A DNA stretch of 64,000 nt from Bostrychus sinensis (GCA_020698575.1 CM036251.1:2817788-2881787), one strand, 5' to 3'; shown: positions 22,862 through 34,831, numbered from the stretch's first letter. Numbers and translations are program-made. The notes: a model not told the origin generated them from the letters alone.

Positions 22862-23515
22862 GTTTTCAACAAATCATGTCCCATTTGTCCTTATTTTAGT
22901 CAATAAAGTCTTGCAAAATTAAAAACATTGTCTGATTGAAGCTTTTTTGTCACTTGGTGAGTTCAAATTTGTGAAAAAAGGGGCTTTGAGTCTAGAAAAC
23001 TGGTCACCTGAAAGTTTGAGTGCTGGGAGTGCTTTGCTGTGCCCTCACCTTGAAGCGGTGGCAGAGGTGATGCCAGCCTAAGCCGCTAATGCCAGGCGTT
23101 CCCAAATCCACGCTCACAGATGGCACGCCCGCACTCCTGTAGTCTTTAGCCCAGATCGGACCGAGGTGAGCCCGGCCTGCCAGCAATCACTGTGACCTCA
23201 GAGGTGATCCAGTGGATTTAAACCAGGATTTCAGAGTTTGGAGGGAACAGAGAAGGGTGTAGGTTAGATATGAGACTGTAGAGGGTGCCGGCAAAGCTTT
23301 AAAATGGTTTGGACAGAGACTTTTATGGTAGACACTAAACTCTCCTAATTGATCTTCCCTGTAGTCCCCAGAGTGAGACCATGCAGCTTTACAGTTGTTA
23401 AGCATCCTTTGTTAGTCACAGAAAATGACTAACATAATTCATTACGTAAACTGGCCGATCACAGCTGTTTATCTGCAGCGCATCTTACAAATACAGAAGC
23501 AGAGTGAATGTAATA
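22862..23515 (+). other. intron sequence, nothing recognised
   Basis: Contains a G/C-richer segment at 23010-23190 that I cannot identify; no supported gene. Confidence 0.4.
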
Positions 23516-23840
23516 ACTTCTCTGAGCTGATCAACGGCGTTTAGGTCTTTCCTTCGTCTCCTGTTGGTTCTGCTGAAGTCCTCGTTGTTGTTCAGTCCTC
23601 TGTGGGATTTTTGTCTTTGTCCTGTTTCCATTTTAACAACAGTAAAGTCCCTCTGACGTCCCACGTAACCACCACATTCAAACAAACCCACTTTTTCTTT
23701 CACAAGTCTGTGTACAACTGGCTTCTGCTGCTGTCCCTGTTCACAAATATGGACAGAGCTGCTCACAATACACCATATTCTGATGTTGTATGACGAAAAC
23801 AGCAAACCACCATGTTTGTTTGGGTTTCGCCCTTTGTTTC
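23516..23840 (+). repeat. interspersed repeat shared with 38495-38800
   Basis: Long blocks match 38495-38800 in the same orientation: GCGTTTAGGTCTTTCCTTCG, then GAAGTCCTCGTTGTTGTTCA, AAGTCCCTCTGACGTCCCAC and AACTGGCTTCTGCTGCTGTC. It contains no ORF of note. The family is not identified. Confidence 0.8.
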
Positions 23841-24038
23841 TCTGATTGATTACTCTGCCTGTCCGGCCAGACTAGGGCCACCTGGGTTCGAATCCATCTT
23901 GGGCTCCTCTTTCTCCTTGTGTCTTGTTCATTTGTACTATTTCTGTCAAAACAAGCCCACAGAAGTTGTTAAGGCTAAGAATACAAATGAATGCTCTATG
24001 TTTATTTACCAGAAGCCACACAGCCACATTAAATGCTG

Positions 24039-26259
24039 CTAATGCTGTGAACTCCATCCATCCATCTTTTTCCACTTATCCGAGGCCGGGTCACGGGGCA
24101 GCAGTCTAAGCAGGGATGCCCAGACTTCCCTCTCCCTCGACACTTCCTCAAGCTCGCCTGGAGAGACCCCAAGGCGTTCCCAGGCCAGCCGGGAGACATA
24201 GTCCCTCCTGTGTGTCCTAGGTCTTCCCCAGGGCCTCCTCCTGGTGGGAATCCGAAACAGATGCCCAAACCTCAGCTGACTCCTCTTGATGCGGAGGAGC
24301 AGTGGCTCTACTCCAAGCTCCTCCCAAGTGACCAAGCTCCTCACCCTATCTCTAAGGGTGTGCCCAGCCGCCCTGCGGAGGAAACTCATTTCGGCCGCTG
24401 GTATCCGGGATCTTGTCCTTTTGGTCATGATCCAAAGCTCATGACCATAGGTGAGAGTAGGAACATAGATCAACTGGTAAATTGAGAGCTTTGCCTTTTG
24501 GCTCAGCTCCTTCTTCACCACAACAGATCGATACAACGACCGCATTACTGCAGATGCTGCACCGATCCGCCTGTCAGTCTCACGCTCCATCCTTCCCTCA
24601 CTCGTGAACAAGACCCCGAGATACTTAAACTCCTCCACTTGAGGCAGGAACTCTCCTCCTACCTGGGGAGGGTGCCACCCTTTTCCGGTTGAGAACCATG
24701 GCCTCAGACTTGGAGGTGCTGATTCTCATCCCAGCCGCTTCACACTCGGCTGCCAACCGCCCCAGTGCACACTGAAGGTCCGGGTTTGATGAAGCCAACA
24801 GGACAACATCATCCGCAAAAAGCAGAGATGAAATCCTGTGGTTCCCAAACCGGACTTCTCCGGCCCCTGGCTGCACCTAGGGCACCCCCACAGGACACTA
24901 CGAGGGACACGGTCGAACACTTTCTCCAGATCCACAAAGCTCATGTGAACTGGTTGGGTGAACTCCCATGAACCCTCAAGCACCCGACAGAGGGTGTGGA
25001 GCTGGTCCACTGTTCCACGACCGGGACGAAAACCACATTGCTCCCCGGTGCCCTGCCAACAAGGAGCTTTTTGACCACCTCGGTGACTTCAGCTTGGGTG
25101 ATAAATGAGTCCACCACAAAGTCCCCAGCCTCTGCTTCCTCAATGGAAAGTGTGTCAGTGGGATTGAGGAGATCGTCAATGTATTCCTTCCACCGCCCAA
25201 CAACATCCCCAGTCGAGGTCAAAAGCTCCCCACCTCCACTGTAAACAGTGTTGGTGAAGCACTGCTTCCCTCTCCTGAGGCGGCAGACGGTTTGCCAAAA
25301 TTTCTTTGAGGCTGACCGATAGTCCTCCTCCGTGGCCTCCCCGAACTCCTCCCAGACCCGAGTTTTTGCCTTGGCCTGCCGGGATCTGTCAGCTGCCTCA
25401 GGAGTCCCATGAACCAGCCAAGCTTGGTAGAACTCCTTTTTCAGCCTGACGGCATCCCTTACTTCCGGTGTCCACCACCAGGTTTAGGGGTTGCCACCAC
25501 GACCAGAGACCTTATGGCCTCAGCTCCGAACAGCCACATCAACAATGGAGGTGGAAAACATGGTCTACTCAGACGCTCATACTCAATACGTTTGGGCCTG
25601 CCGAGTCTTCCTCCACCAGTGGATCCAACTCACCACCAGGTGGTAATCAGTTGACAGCTCAGCCCTCTCTTCACCCGAGTGTCCAAGACTGAAGGTCAGA
25701 TGAAACAAAAACAAAGTTGATCATTGACCTCCAACCTAGGGTGTCCTGGTGCCACGTGCACTGATGGACACCCTTGTTCTTGAGCATGGTGTTAGTTATG
25801 GACAAACTCAGGGAGGCTGTTCCTCCCAATCACGTCCCTCCAGTTATCACTGTCGCTGCCCACATGGGCGTTGAAGATTCCCAGTAGAAGGACAGAGTCC
25901 CCAGTTGGAGCACTTTCCAGCACCCCTCCCAGGGACCCCAAGAAGGCCGGGTACTCTACACTGCTGTTTGACCCCTAAGCCGAGACAACAGTGAGAGACC
26001 TGTCCCTGACCCAAAGGCGCAGGGACACGACCCTCTCATTCAACGGGGAGAACTCTAACACATGGCGGCTGAGCTGGGGAGCTATGAGCAAGCCCACACC
26101 AGCCCGCCGCCTCTCACCGCGGGCAACGTCAGAGTAGAAGAGAGTCCAGCCTCTCTCAAGGAGTTGGGTTGGCTCCAAGCTGTGCATGGAGGCGAGCCTG
26201 ACTATGTCTAATCGGTAACGTTCAACCTCCCGCACAGCCCCCCCACAGCGGGGCGACAT
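24039..26259 (-). pseudogene. RTE/Rex3-like endonuclease-reverse transcriptase, frameshifted
   Basis: On the minus strand, 26259-25975 encodes part of the endonuclease (GWTLFYSDVARGERRRAGVG, then LLIAPQLS). At 25222-24941 it shows VVGRWKEYIDDLLN. At 25010-24726 the first catalytic RT block appears as MSFVDLEKVFDRVPRSVLWG. At 24876-24625 the catalytic box LLFADDVVLLAS is intact. The C-terminal domain is open over 24638-24039 (MEEFKYLGVLFTSEGRMERE through RRRPWGRPRTHRRDYVSRLA). At least three frame changes break the protein, so it is inactive despite the intact FADD. Confidence 0.9.
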
Positions 26260-26356
26260 TCCATGTCCTCAGAGCCAGTTTCTGTGTCCAGAGATCGGGT
26301 CGTCGAGGCCCCTGCCTTCGACCACTGCCCAATCCTCTCTGCACCGGCTCCATGCA
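24054..26356 (-). mobile_element. Rex3-like (RTE clade) LINE with GATG tail and TSD
   Basis: A minus-strand non-LTR retrotransposon of about 2.3 kb. Its 3' tail reads (GATG)n on the minus strand (ATCCATCCATC at 24054-24064). GTGAACT flanks both ends (24047-24053 and 26357-26363), a good target-site duplication. It carries endonuclease and reverse transcriptase remnants in several frames. The GATG tail and protein fit the fish Rex3 family of the RTE clade. Two further fragments of the family are at 47567-47950 and, very diverged, at about 58408-58535. Confidence 0.85.
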
Positions 26357-26363
26357 GTGAACT

Positions 26364-27289
26364 GGTATATAATATTGTTTTACATAGTATAAAGTATCTA
26401 CTATTAATCTAGCTCACAGTAGCTCGTTTTAGCCGTCAGGAGCACTTTTTATTACACAGTGTGATGTTAAATAAAACCCAAAATCTCTGCAGTATTTATA
26501 CCTTTGATCACTATTTGTATGAAAACAAGCTAAGACGCTTTTGTTTTGGTCATTACATAAAAAGTGCCAGGAACTCACGTCGCCAACAGATACAACCCAA
26601 TTACTCTAATCATTGTGTAATCCAAACATTAATCCACAGAGTCAGACCTCACCTTTCTACTTGACACACATCTTAAACCAGGAGCCACTCTGCCCCGTTC
26701 ACCGCCGATCACCACCTGTCGAGCCGTGTGTTTTTGATGGAAAGTGTCTCTGTTTGCGTCCATGAAAAGAGCAATCCCGTTAGCCTCACAGCGGTCATGT
26801 GATGTGGTGTCTCCGCTCGGGCTAATCCCGGTTCAGCGCTGGGCAGCAGGGCTTGTCTGGTTCTCTCAGGTCTAGGCTGCTTAGTGCTCAATCCTCTTGG
26901 GACTGAAGTTAATGCGTTGCTGCTCTCTCCTCTCCTCCTTGTTTCCTTGTTTCTGATCGTGTGGACGCTGTAAAGGCCAGACCCACGGCTTACTGGAAAC
27001 ACAGTTGGCTCTTTGTAAACAGTGGACTAAAGTGGGACTGAGAGTGGACACAGAGTGGACGTTTGACTTTTAGAAGTGTGGTTTCTGACAGGAGCAGTGC
27101 TGTGGACTGCAGAGCAGAGAGAACAAACAGGATTTATTATTGGTTTAAGTGTGAATCCTGACTGTGATCTAAACTGTCCTACAGACATAGTACCAGGGAA
27201 ATGGAAGCCAAAAAGATGAGTTAATGGTTGTTTTTCAGGTTTCTACAAAGAGAAGTGCGCAAACTTTACATGCATTTAAAGGCAGTATT
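26364..27289 (+). other. intron sequence, nothing recognised
   Basis: No coding exon or clear mobile-element end is seen. Confidence 0.45.
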
Positions 27290-27795
27290 TCTCAGTATAG
27301 GTATCTCAGTATCCAAGGTATTAAAAATCCCCCATTTCATCCATGTTGCTAGCTCTACTTAATTTTAAGTTACTATTAATTATATTGCCCCTCTCTTTTA
27401 ATTCAATCCCTGGGATATTTCTCTCTTGATCTAATGTTAGAACAAAAAGCATCTAAACTTTGCCAAAACAGCCTCACCTTGCTCCAAATGCTTTAACGTT
27501 GCAATGACAAGGGGAGTTGTGCATCCGGGTCACGTCTTCACCGTAGTTTGTTTTCTCTTCTTTTTTTTGTTATTGAACTGCAGTGCGACCTGTAGAGACA
27601 TGTTATTATTAATATAGTTTAAATACAGATGTAAAATAGACCATTAAAAGACATTTTGAACCCTGTGTTGGCTGAAATATGATGAGTAATTTTCAGGGGA
27701 ACTTTTACTTTAGAAATCACAGACATGGCAGATCGGCATTGGATCAAAATCACAGGCAACCTCTGCAAATATTACAAATTACTGGATTTAGAGGG
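27290..27795 (+). repeat. interspersed repeat related to 20899-21311 and 15893-17850
   Basis: Shares the ACAAAAAGCATCTAAACTTT, CAGCCTCACCTTGCTCC and TATTACAAATTACTGGA segments with the other copies, and the AGAGACATGTTATTATTAAT region with 20280-20315. It is non-coding. Confidence 0.55.
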
Positions 27796-28074
27796 CTTTA
27801 GATTATTGTGATGTTTTGTACATGCATGCTTCTAGTGATGGGTCATTTGTCAACGAGCTGGCTCTAAGAGAAAATTCTTTTGAGTGAATCAAAAGAGCCG
27901 ACTCCGGTAGATAAGAGCTAAACATTTATCTGCTCCCACTCAGCTCTGCTAAAAATCTGTGCAAGCAGAGCAGAATTTTATTTTGATGGGCACAACATGC
28001 AGCCAATCACATGTGAGGACAGACGAGGATCATATCATTATGTGAAAGAAGTGAGGTGGGGTCTGAAGATAGTA
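27796..28074 (+). other. intron sequence, nothing recognised
   Basis: Short stretch with no recognisable gene or element. Confidence 0.4.
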
Positions 28075-28899
28075 AGGGCCATATTTACTAAGACAAGTGC
28101 AAAATTGCGAGTGCAGCTTAAAAAATAGCGTCTGGTATTTGTGGGCGTGTTGCGTGTGATGTATGAAGAGAAATTGCGCAAGTAACTGCTGCCGCAAATC
28201 TGATATGGAAATGAGAATTTTACGTGGGCATAAAATGCACTGCCAGCGAGAGCAACGCTGTTTGCCAGCTCTGACTGCATCTTTCCTACAGAGATGCAAC
28301 ACAAAACACAATCTGAGAGTCCAACAAATAACAGGACTGACTGTAGTAGAGCTGTGTTCACTGTATCTGAGGGACAATTATTTTACAGCATTTAACTTTC
28401 TTTTATTAACTTTGTGTAGTCCATCTTTGTTAAATGTCTCATGCGATTTTGGCGCTGACCAGAGTCACGTGCCTTATTTCCCCTCTGTGAAAGACAGTGA
28501 AGGGAGAGGAAAGTCCTTTTCACTGTCTGTCAGAGCCAGTAACCTTTCAAACAATTATCTGTATCAGTAGCCTATATGGCGCGCTGATGGTGATCAAATA
28601 AAAATAACAATTAAAAAACATTTTCGATGTCCTCCGCTCGATCAAATCCACGCAGGCTTGAGCCTCTGTGGGCAGCTGTCAGTCAGCGCTGGGAGGCAAT
28701 GAGATAAACACAGTGAGTAGACTTTGTGCAGCGTTTAAAGACTGTTCTGTCACCGTAAGGATTTCAAAGAATGTTAAACAGACTGAAAGCCCAGAGACAG
28801 CAGCTGTAAAAGGCTGAAGTTCAGGGAAATACGAGTGAGAATCAAGGAAAAAGTGACACAGGTCCACATTACTGTTGTATCTTTGTAAATGAGCCCTGT
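28075..28899. mobile_element. possible TIR element (AGGGCCATATTTACTAAG end)
   Basis: Left AGGGCCATATTTACTAAG and the right end read in reverse, AGGGCTCATTTACAAAGA, look like inverted repeats. No clear target duplication and no transposase are seen. Short ORFs inside show no recognised domain. Confidence 0.45.
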
Positions 28900-30134
28900 T
28901 AAAGCATTAGAACTTATTTTCAACGCCTCATCTGTGCACTAAAAGCTACACTCTTACCTCCGCAAAACCTTTGTGCCTGCTTCTCCAACGTACTAAATTT
29001 TCACGCAGATTTATCTCCTGTACTGATAGATCTGATAAATCAAACAGCCTCTGCAAAGCGACTTCATTTGCATTTTCCGTGCCTTGAATTTTGCGCGTTT
29101 TACATATTCATTGAATCACAGGAGCAAAATCTGCGCTGCGCTGAATTTGCTCCTGTGAGAGACGCAAACCTCAGCTGCGCCTGGGTTTGCTCCATTTTTA
29201 GCACATCTTTTTCATTTAGTGTGCACGCTAGGTCCCTGCCTGATTAACTTACAGATTTTATGATTTGAGGTTATTTTGCTGGCTTTACTTGTTGTTAGTG
29301 TCTTAGCATTTTTGTTTTTACTCTATTGTGCCAAGTTCTATCAAACGTTTTGGGTCAGTGCCGTCAAGCTTCTCGCACCTCTGGACTGGACTCTGTGCCC
29401 AGTCTTCTCCTGCAGAAGCCTCGAGCTCAGTGATGTTTGATGGCCTCTGTGCTGCTGCTGCTGCCTCCTTTAAATCCCAGCAGAGGTTGTACAGCTGTGA
29501 CTGTAACCGGCTGTCAGTGGGAGTTTGTACTCAGCTCAATGACCCAAAGTCAGACTACAACACATGCAGTTTCTGATTAAGCTCAATAAAATGTCATCAA
29601 ATGTTTCTCAACCTCTGAAGACATTTGGAAAGAGTTATGTTTGGGTTCAGCTCATAATAAGCTCAGTTTAAATCCACCTATATCTGTTTTCAGTAAACAA
29701 GCATCTTCAGTGATTTCTAAATGACTTCACCATTGTTGTCATTCAGCCCTTTACTGCCACAATGGATCTGAAATTAAACAATGAAGAGATAATTAAGTAG
29801 TCATTTTCAGGTTACGTTGAGTGATTGGAAGAAAAATGTGGTTTCCTGAGTTGATTTGCCAGATGAACATTGAAGCTGCTTTTTGTTTAGATTTAATGCT
29901 CTAAATGTTGTCTTCAGAGAGTTGAAAAGATGTGGAGGTCAGCTCAGGAGAGAGACTTGGCGAATGGAACGGATCTGTTTGCACAGATAGTAAACTCTAG
30001 GTTTATGTCAGGAAATCACAACGGTGGTTTATTCATAAATATTATGCAAATATACTTTGTACAATGCAGAATACCACTGTTAGGACTTGTTTGAGAGATG
30101 GGGGCATGTTAGGACATAGTCAGTATAACTTTAA
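28900..30134 (+). other. intron sequence, nothing recognised
   Basis: About 1.2 kb without a supported gene. Around 29085-29215 there is sequence rich in GCGC/GCTCC motifs of unknown origin. Confidence 0.45.
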
Positions 30135-30680
30135 CCTGTTAAGCTCTGAGGCCTTTATCTCGAAAATTCTATATCTACATTTATTAAGGTTTTACTTAGC
30201 ATTTACTAGGTGTACATAGCTAACCTTGGTAGCAAATTAATTGGTGGACTTTGGGGATTACTGTGGAAGAGAAATAATATTAATAAATTATATTGTTTGA
30301 CCATAAATTGAGGTTGAAATGGATTATTCTAATTTCCGCCTGAAAAAAAAACACATATTTGCCTCGAAAAAAGCCTTTTTCCTTCCTGTAGTGAAGCAAA
30401 TAACAACATAAATTGAAAATTTCCCATATCTTGGTCTACTGCAGCAAAATTTGTGCCAAATAACAAAGTAATGGAAAGATATACATGTTTTATTTTTAAA
30501 AAATCCAGGTGGAATCCAACTGTTGAATAGAAATTGAAGTAGATAGTTTTGTTGCCATGAATTGTCCAAACACAAGGATGTCAAACATGTGTGTGTCAGC
30601 CGTTGTATCTCCCCGCTATGGTCCCAACAAGCGGACGCAAGGGGGCGGAGCCCCGTCGGGCTCTATTCGGGTTTAAGAGG
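30135..30680. mobile_element. piggyBac-like MITE with TTAA target site
   Basis: The flanks are TTAA at 30131-30134 and 30681-30684. Left CCTGTTAAGCTCTGAGG and the right end in reverse, CCTCTTAAACCCGAATAG, are similar inverted ends. The 546 bp encode no transposase. A G/C-rich block (GGGGGCGGAGCCCCGTCGGG) lies near the right end. Confidence 0.65.
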
Positions 30681-30684
30681 TTAA

Positions 30685-31238
30685 TGTGTTTCTAGTTGAT
30701 AAAAGTAGAAGGGTGCAGACTGTTGCCTTCTTTTGGACATATTTAAAAGAATAAAAGGAGCTTCACTTCCTTAAACTTGTTGTATGATGCCATTTTACTG
30801 GAAAATTAAAACTAGACGATTACTCAAACAGGCAAGAATGAAACAAAACACAACTCCAGGTATGTTTTTGATGAGGAAACAACAATATAACATGGGAGAT
30901 ATAAATACATTTTCTCAGCCCCAGTTGCACTAACAGGGTTTAATTTAAACTTAGATCAGTGCTAAACTGGGATTAGTAAAACTAATCCGCTTAAACCGAG
31001 TTTAAGAAGAGTTGCATTGCACCATTTAAACTTGAACTCAAATTAGTAAAGCAGATTTTAGCAAAGTTAATCTCAGTTAAATTTTTAAGACGGGGTGCAA
31101 AACCTTTACAGAAACAGAACCAAAGTCTGTTTAGATCAAACTCATCTCATTAAGGAAATGAAAGTTGTTTACAGATCACCACAGGACGGTCCCAAGAGGA
31201 GCGGAGTCTACATGTGGCTCTAAACTCAGACCTGCCCC
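30685..31238 (+). other. intron sequence, nothing recognised
   Basis: A/T-rich intron between the TTAA element and the GTAGTCC array. Confidence 0.45.
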
Positions 31239-32727
31239 TCTCTGTAGTCCTCTGTAGTCCTCTGTAGTCCTCTCTGTAGTCCTCTGTAGTCCTCTGTAGT
31301 CCTCTGTAGTCCTCTCTGTAGTCCTCTGTAGTCCTCTGTAGTCCTCTCTGTAGTCCTCTCTGTAGTCCTCTGTAGTCCTCTGTAGTCCTCTGTAGTCCTC
31401 TGTAGTCCTCTCTGTAGTCCTCTGTAGTCCTCTCTGTAGTCCTCTCTGTAGTCCTCTCTGTAGTCCTCTGTAGTCCTCTGTAGTCCTCTCTGTAGTCCTC
31501 TGTAGTCCTCTGTAGTCCTCTGTAGTCCTCTCTGTAGTCCTCTGTAGTCCTCTGTAGTCCTCTGTAGTCCTCTCTGTAGTCCTCTGTAGTCCTCTGTAGT
31601 CCTCTCTGTAGTCCTCTGTAGTCCTCTGTAGTCCTCTCTGTCGTCTCTGTAGTCCTCTGTAGTCCTCTGTAGTCCTGTCTGTAGTCCTCTCTGTCCTCTC
31701 TGTAGTCCTCTGTAGTCCTCTGTAGTCCTCTGTAGTCCTCTGTAGTCCTCTCTGTAGTCCTCTGTAGTCCTCTCTGTAGTCCTCTGTAGTCCTCTGTAGT
31801 CCTCTGTAGTCCTCTCTGTAGTCCTCTCTGTAGTCCTCCCTGTAGTCCTCTGTAGTCCTCTCTGTAGTCCTCTGTAGTCCTCTGTAGTCCTCTCTGTAGT
31901 CCTCTGTAGTCCTCTCTGTAGTCCTCTGTAGTCCTCTGTAGTCCTCTGTAGTCCTCTCTGTAGTCCTCTGTAGTCCTCTGTAGTCCTCTGTAGTCCTCTG
32001 TAGTCCTCTCTGTAGTCCTCTGTAGTCCTCTGTAGTCCTCTCTGTAGTCCTCTGTAGTCCTCTCTGTAGTCCTCTGTAGTCCTCTGTAGTCCTCTCTGTA
32101 GTCCTCTGTAGTCCTCTGTAGTCCTCTCTGTAGTCCTCTGTAGTCCTCTCTGTAGTCCTCTGTAGTCCTCTGTAGTCCTCTGTAGTCCTCTGTAGTCCTC
32201 TCTGTAGTCCTCTGTAGTCCTCTCTGTAGTCCTCTGTAGTCCTCTGTAGTCCTCTCTGTAGTCCTCTGTAGTCCTCTCTGTAGTCCTCTGTAGTCCTCTG
32301 TAGTCCTCTGTAGTCCTCTCTGTAGTCCTCTGTAGTCCTCTGTAGTCCTCTCTGTAGTCCTCTGTAGTCCTCTCTGTAGTCCTCTGTAGTCCTCTGTAGT
32401 CCTCTGTAGTCCTCTCTGTAGTCCTCTGTAGTCCTCTGTAGTCCTCTCTGTAGTCCTCTCTGTAGTCCTCTGTAGTCCTCTGTAGTCCTCTGTAGTCCTC
32501 TCTGTAGTCCTCTGTAGTCCTCTGTAGTCCTCTCTGTAGTCCTCTGTAGTCCTCTGTAGTCCTCTGTAGTCCTCTCTGTAGTCCTCTGTAGTCCTCTCTG
32601 TAGTCCTCTGTAGTCCTCTGTAGTCCTCTGTAGTCCTCTCTGTCCTCTCTGTAGTCCTCTGTAGTCCTCTGTAGTCCTCTCTGTAGTCCTCTGTAGTCCT
32701 CTGTGGTCCTCTGTAGTCCTCTGTAGG
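31239..32727. repeat. 1.5-kb minisatellite of 10- and 12-bp units (TCTGTAGTCC)
   Basis: A long array of TCTGTAGTCC (10 bp) and TCTCTGTAGTCC (12 bp) units in irregular order, with rare variants (TCGTC near 31640, CCTGTCTG near 31675, GTGGTCC near 32703). The reverse strand has no stop in any frame of the unit, giving a 533-codon open frame that is not a gene. Confidence 0.97.
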
Positions 32728-33634
32728 TTTGAAACAGAGCTCAGACCGAGACTTTTTAGGACCGAAGTCGAGACCAAACTCTATGAACTAACACTAAATA
32801 AAGGGGAAACGTTTTTAAAAAGTGATTATTTTAATGTTTTAATGCAACAGACTCCACAAACAAACAAAACCAGATCATGTTCATGGTTCTTCTAATGTGG
32901 AAAACTAATTACTCCACAATTATAAAGAACAGCATTTTCTCATAATATTCTCAGAGACCGCCACATGCAAGAGACCAGACCGAGTAAAATTGTGTTCAAG
33001 ACCAAGATCAAATAAAACTGCAGCCGAGACCAAGACAGTAGAGTAGTGCAGTAGATTTTGAGTACATTGTTCACCAGTAAAACCAGTTTCTTTGGCAACT
33101 ATTAATAGTTAAATAATCAAAAAGACAATATCGTACATTATTTTAATTTGTGAAATAGATTTTCGGATGACCCTCCTTTGGTTCCTGACCCACCATTTAG
33201 AAACCAAAACCAGTAGCAGCAGACCACAGAAGCCTAAAGATGCATTTAGCCTGAGCCGGGCAGACGTCTTGTTGGCACTTAACCTTTTTGCGTTATCAGA
33301 AGTACATCTTGTTAAACATCGTAGAGGTTTTACAGTCTTTTATAAAAGAGCTGGTTGGTGCAGTCGCGGGGGCCACATGTGGAGCCCATTAGGAGCCGAA
33401 GATTCACAGATAAAACCCAAGACACGTCGGAGCCGGATTCAGTGTGCCGCGGCCGTTATCCTGTCTGCCCAAATTTACCGCCCGATCTAGTGTTTCTGCG
33501 CCGTTTAAGAGGCTTGAACCTAAACCTGACCTCCGACCTTTTGCGGAGGAGGAAGGAAGTAGATTTATGGGCGTGCGGTTGTTGTTGCAGAAGCTCTTGG
33601 ATGGTCTAAATGTGTTTGTGTGTGGTTTTTGCAG
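32728..33634 (+). other. intron sequence before the third SLC23 exon
   Basis: No extra exon or clear mobile element is seen. The acceptor for the exon is at 33633-33634. Confidence 0.5.
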
Positions 33635-33730
33635 GAATCAAAGAGCTGGACCAGGTCATCGTGGTCCTCTTCACCACTCACATGTTCATCGGAGGATTCT
33701 TCGGATTCATCCTCGACAACACCATCCCAG
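33635..33730 (+). CDS. SLC23 family transporter, internal exon (96 nt)
   Basis: Third SLC23 exon in the window. The acceptor is GGTTTTTGCAG and the donor CCCAG|GTACAA. Its first two bases complete the glycine codon opened at 21570, and it leaves in phase 1. It encodes IKELDQVIVVLFTTHMFIGG followed by FFGFILDNTIP, a transmembrane segment with the family-typical FILDNT(I/V)PG ending. The phase matches both neighbours exactly. Confidence 0.95.
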
Positions 33731-33924
33731 GTACAAAAACGCTCACACTTTCTAATGTTACTTATACTGAAAATACCAACTCTGTGTATTTTATATATAC
33801 TACCTTTTTATGTATTTTCTCCTGATGTGTAATGAACAATATACACAGTGAATGCAATCTTATTAACACATAAAGCTAAACATCACTATGACCATTACTA
33901 CTGCTGTTCCAACCACTAGACCAC

Positions 33925-34808
33925 TTAGACCTGGTTTAGTCCTGGTTTAGTCCTTTTTTAGTCTTGGCTTAGACCTGGTTTAGTCTTTGTTTAGTCCTTG
34001 TTTAGTCCTTGTTTATTCCTGGTTTAGTCCTGGTTTATTCCTGCTTTAGACCTGGTTTAGTCCTTGTTTAGACCTGGTTTAGTCCTGGTTTAGTCCTTGT
34101 TTAGTCCTTGTTTAGTCCTTGTTTAGACCTGGTTTAGTCCTGGTTTTGTCCTTGTTTATTCCTGGTTTAGACCTGGTTTAGTCCTGGTTTAGTCCTGGTT
34201 TAGTGCTGGTTTAGTCCTTGTTTAGACCTGGTTTAGTCCTGGTTTAGTCCTTGTTTAGACCTGGTTTAGACCTAGTTTAGTCCTGGTTTAGTCCTGGTTT
34301 AGTCCTGGTTTAGTCCTGGTTTAGTCCTTGTTTAAACCTGGTTTAGTCCTTGTTTAGACCTGGTTTAGTCCTGGTTTAGTCCTTGTTTAGTCCTTGTTTA
34401 GTCCTGGTTTAGACCTGGTTTAGTCCTGGTTTAGACCTGGTTTAGACCTGGTTTAGTCCTGGTTTAGTCCTGGTTTAGTCCTTGTTTAGACCTGGTTTAG
34501 ACCTGGTTTAGTCCTTGTTTAGACCTGGTTTATTCCTGGTTTAGTCCTTGTTTAGACCTGGTTTAGACCTGGTTTATTCCTGGTTTAGTCCTTGTTTAGT
34601 CCTTGTTTAGACCTGGTTTAGTCCTGGTTTAGTCCTGGTTTAGACCTGGTCTGGTTTAGTCCTGGTTTAGTCCTTGTTTAGACCTGGTTTATTCCTTGTT
34701 TGGTCCTTGTTTAGACCTGGTTTATTCCTTGTTTGGTCCTTGTTTAGACCTGGTTTAGTCCTTGTTTAGTCCTTGTTTAGACCTGGTTTAGTCCTGGTTT
34801 AGTCCTGA
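33925..34808 (+). repeat. 11-bp minisatellite filling the last coding intron
   Basis: About 80 units of TTTAGTCCTGG, TTTAGACCTGG and TTTAGTCCTTG. The array occupies about 880 of the 1101 bp between the third and fourth SLC23 exons and stops about 23 nt before the terminal exon. Confidence 0.95.
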
Positions 34809-34831
34809 AGTCTGTTCCTGGTTGTGTTCAG

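Noticed and set aside
23004..23186. G/C-rich segment near 23.0-23.2 kb that might be a 5S-like RNA
   Set aside because: I could not align it to 5S rRNA internal control boxes or to a tRNA; no support.
28030..28570. Overlapping ORFs of 107-135 codons on both strands
   Set aside because: They lie inside a probable TIR element, overlap one another, and show no domain or codon-use signal.
31176..32777. 533-codon minus-strand open frame rich in TTEDYRGLQR repeats
   Set aside because: It is the translation of the 10/12-bp tandem array, which has no stop in any frame. There is no domain, and its length follows array length.
33925..34808. TTTAG arrays as telomere-like repeats
   Set aside because: The unit is TTTAGTCCTGG, 11 bp, not TTAGGG, and lies inside an intron.
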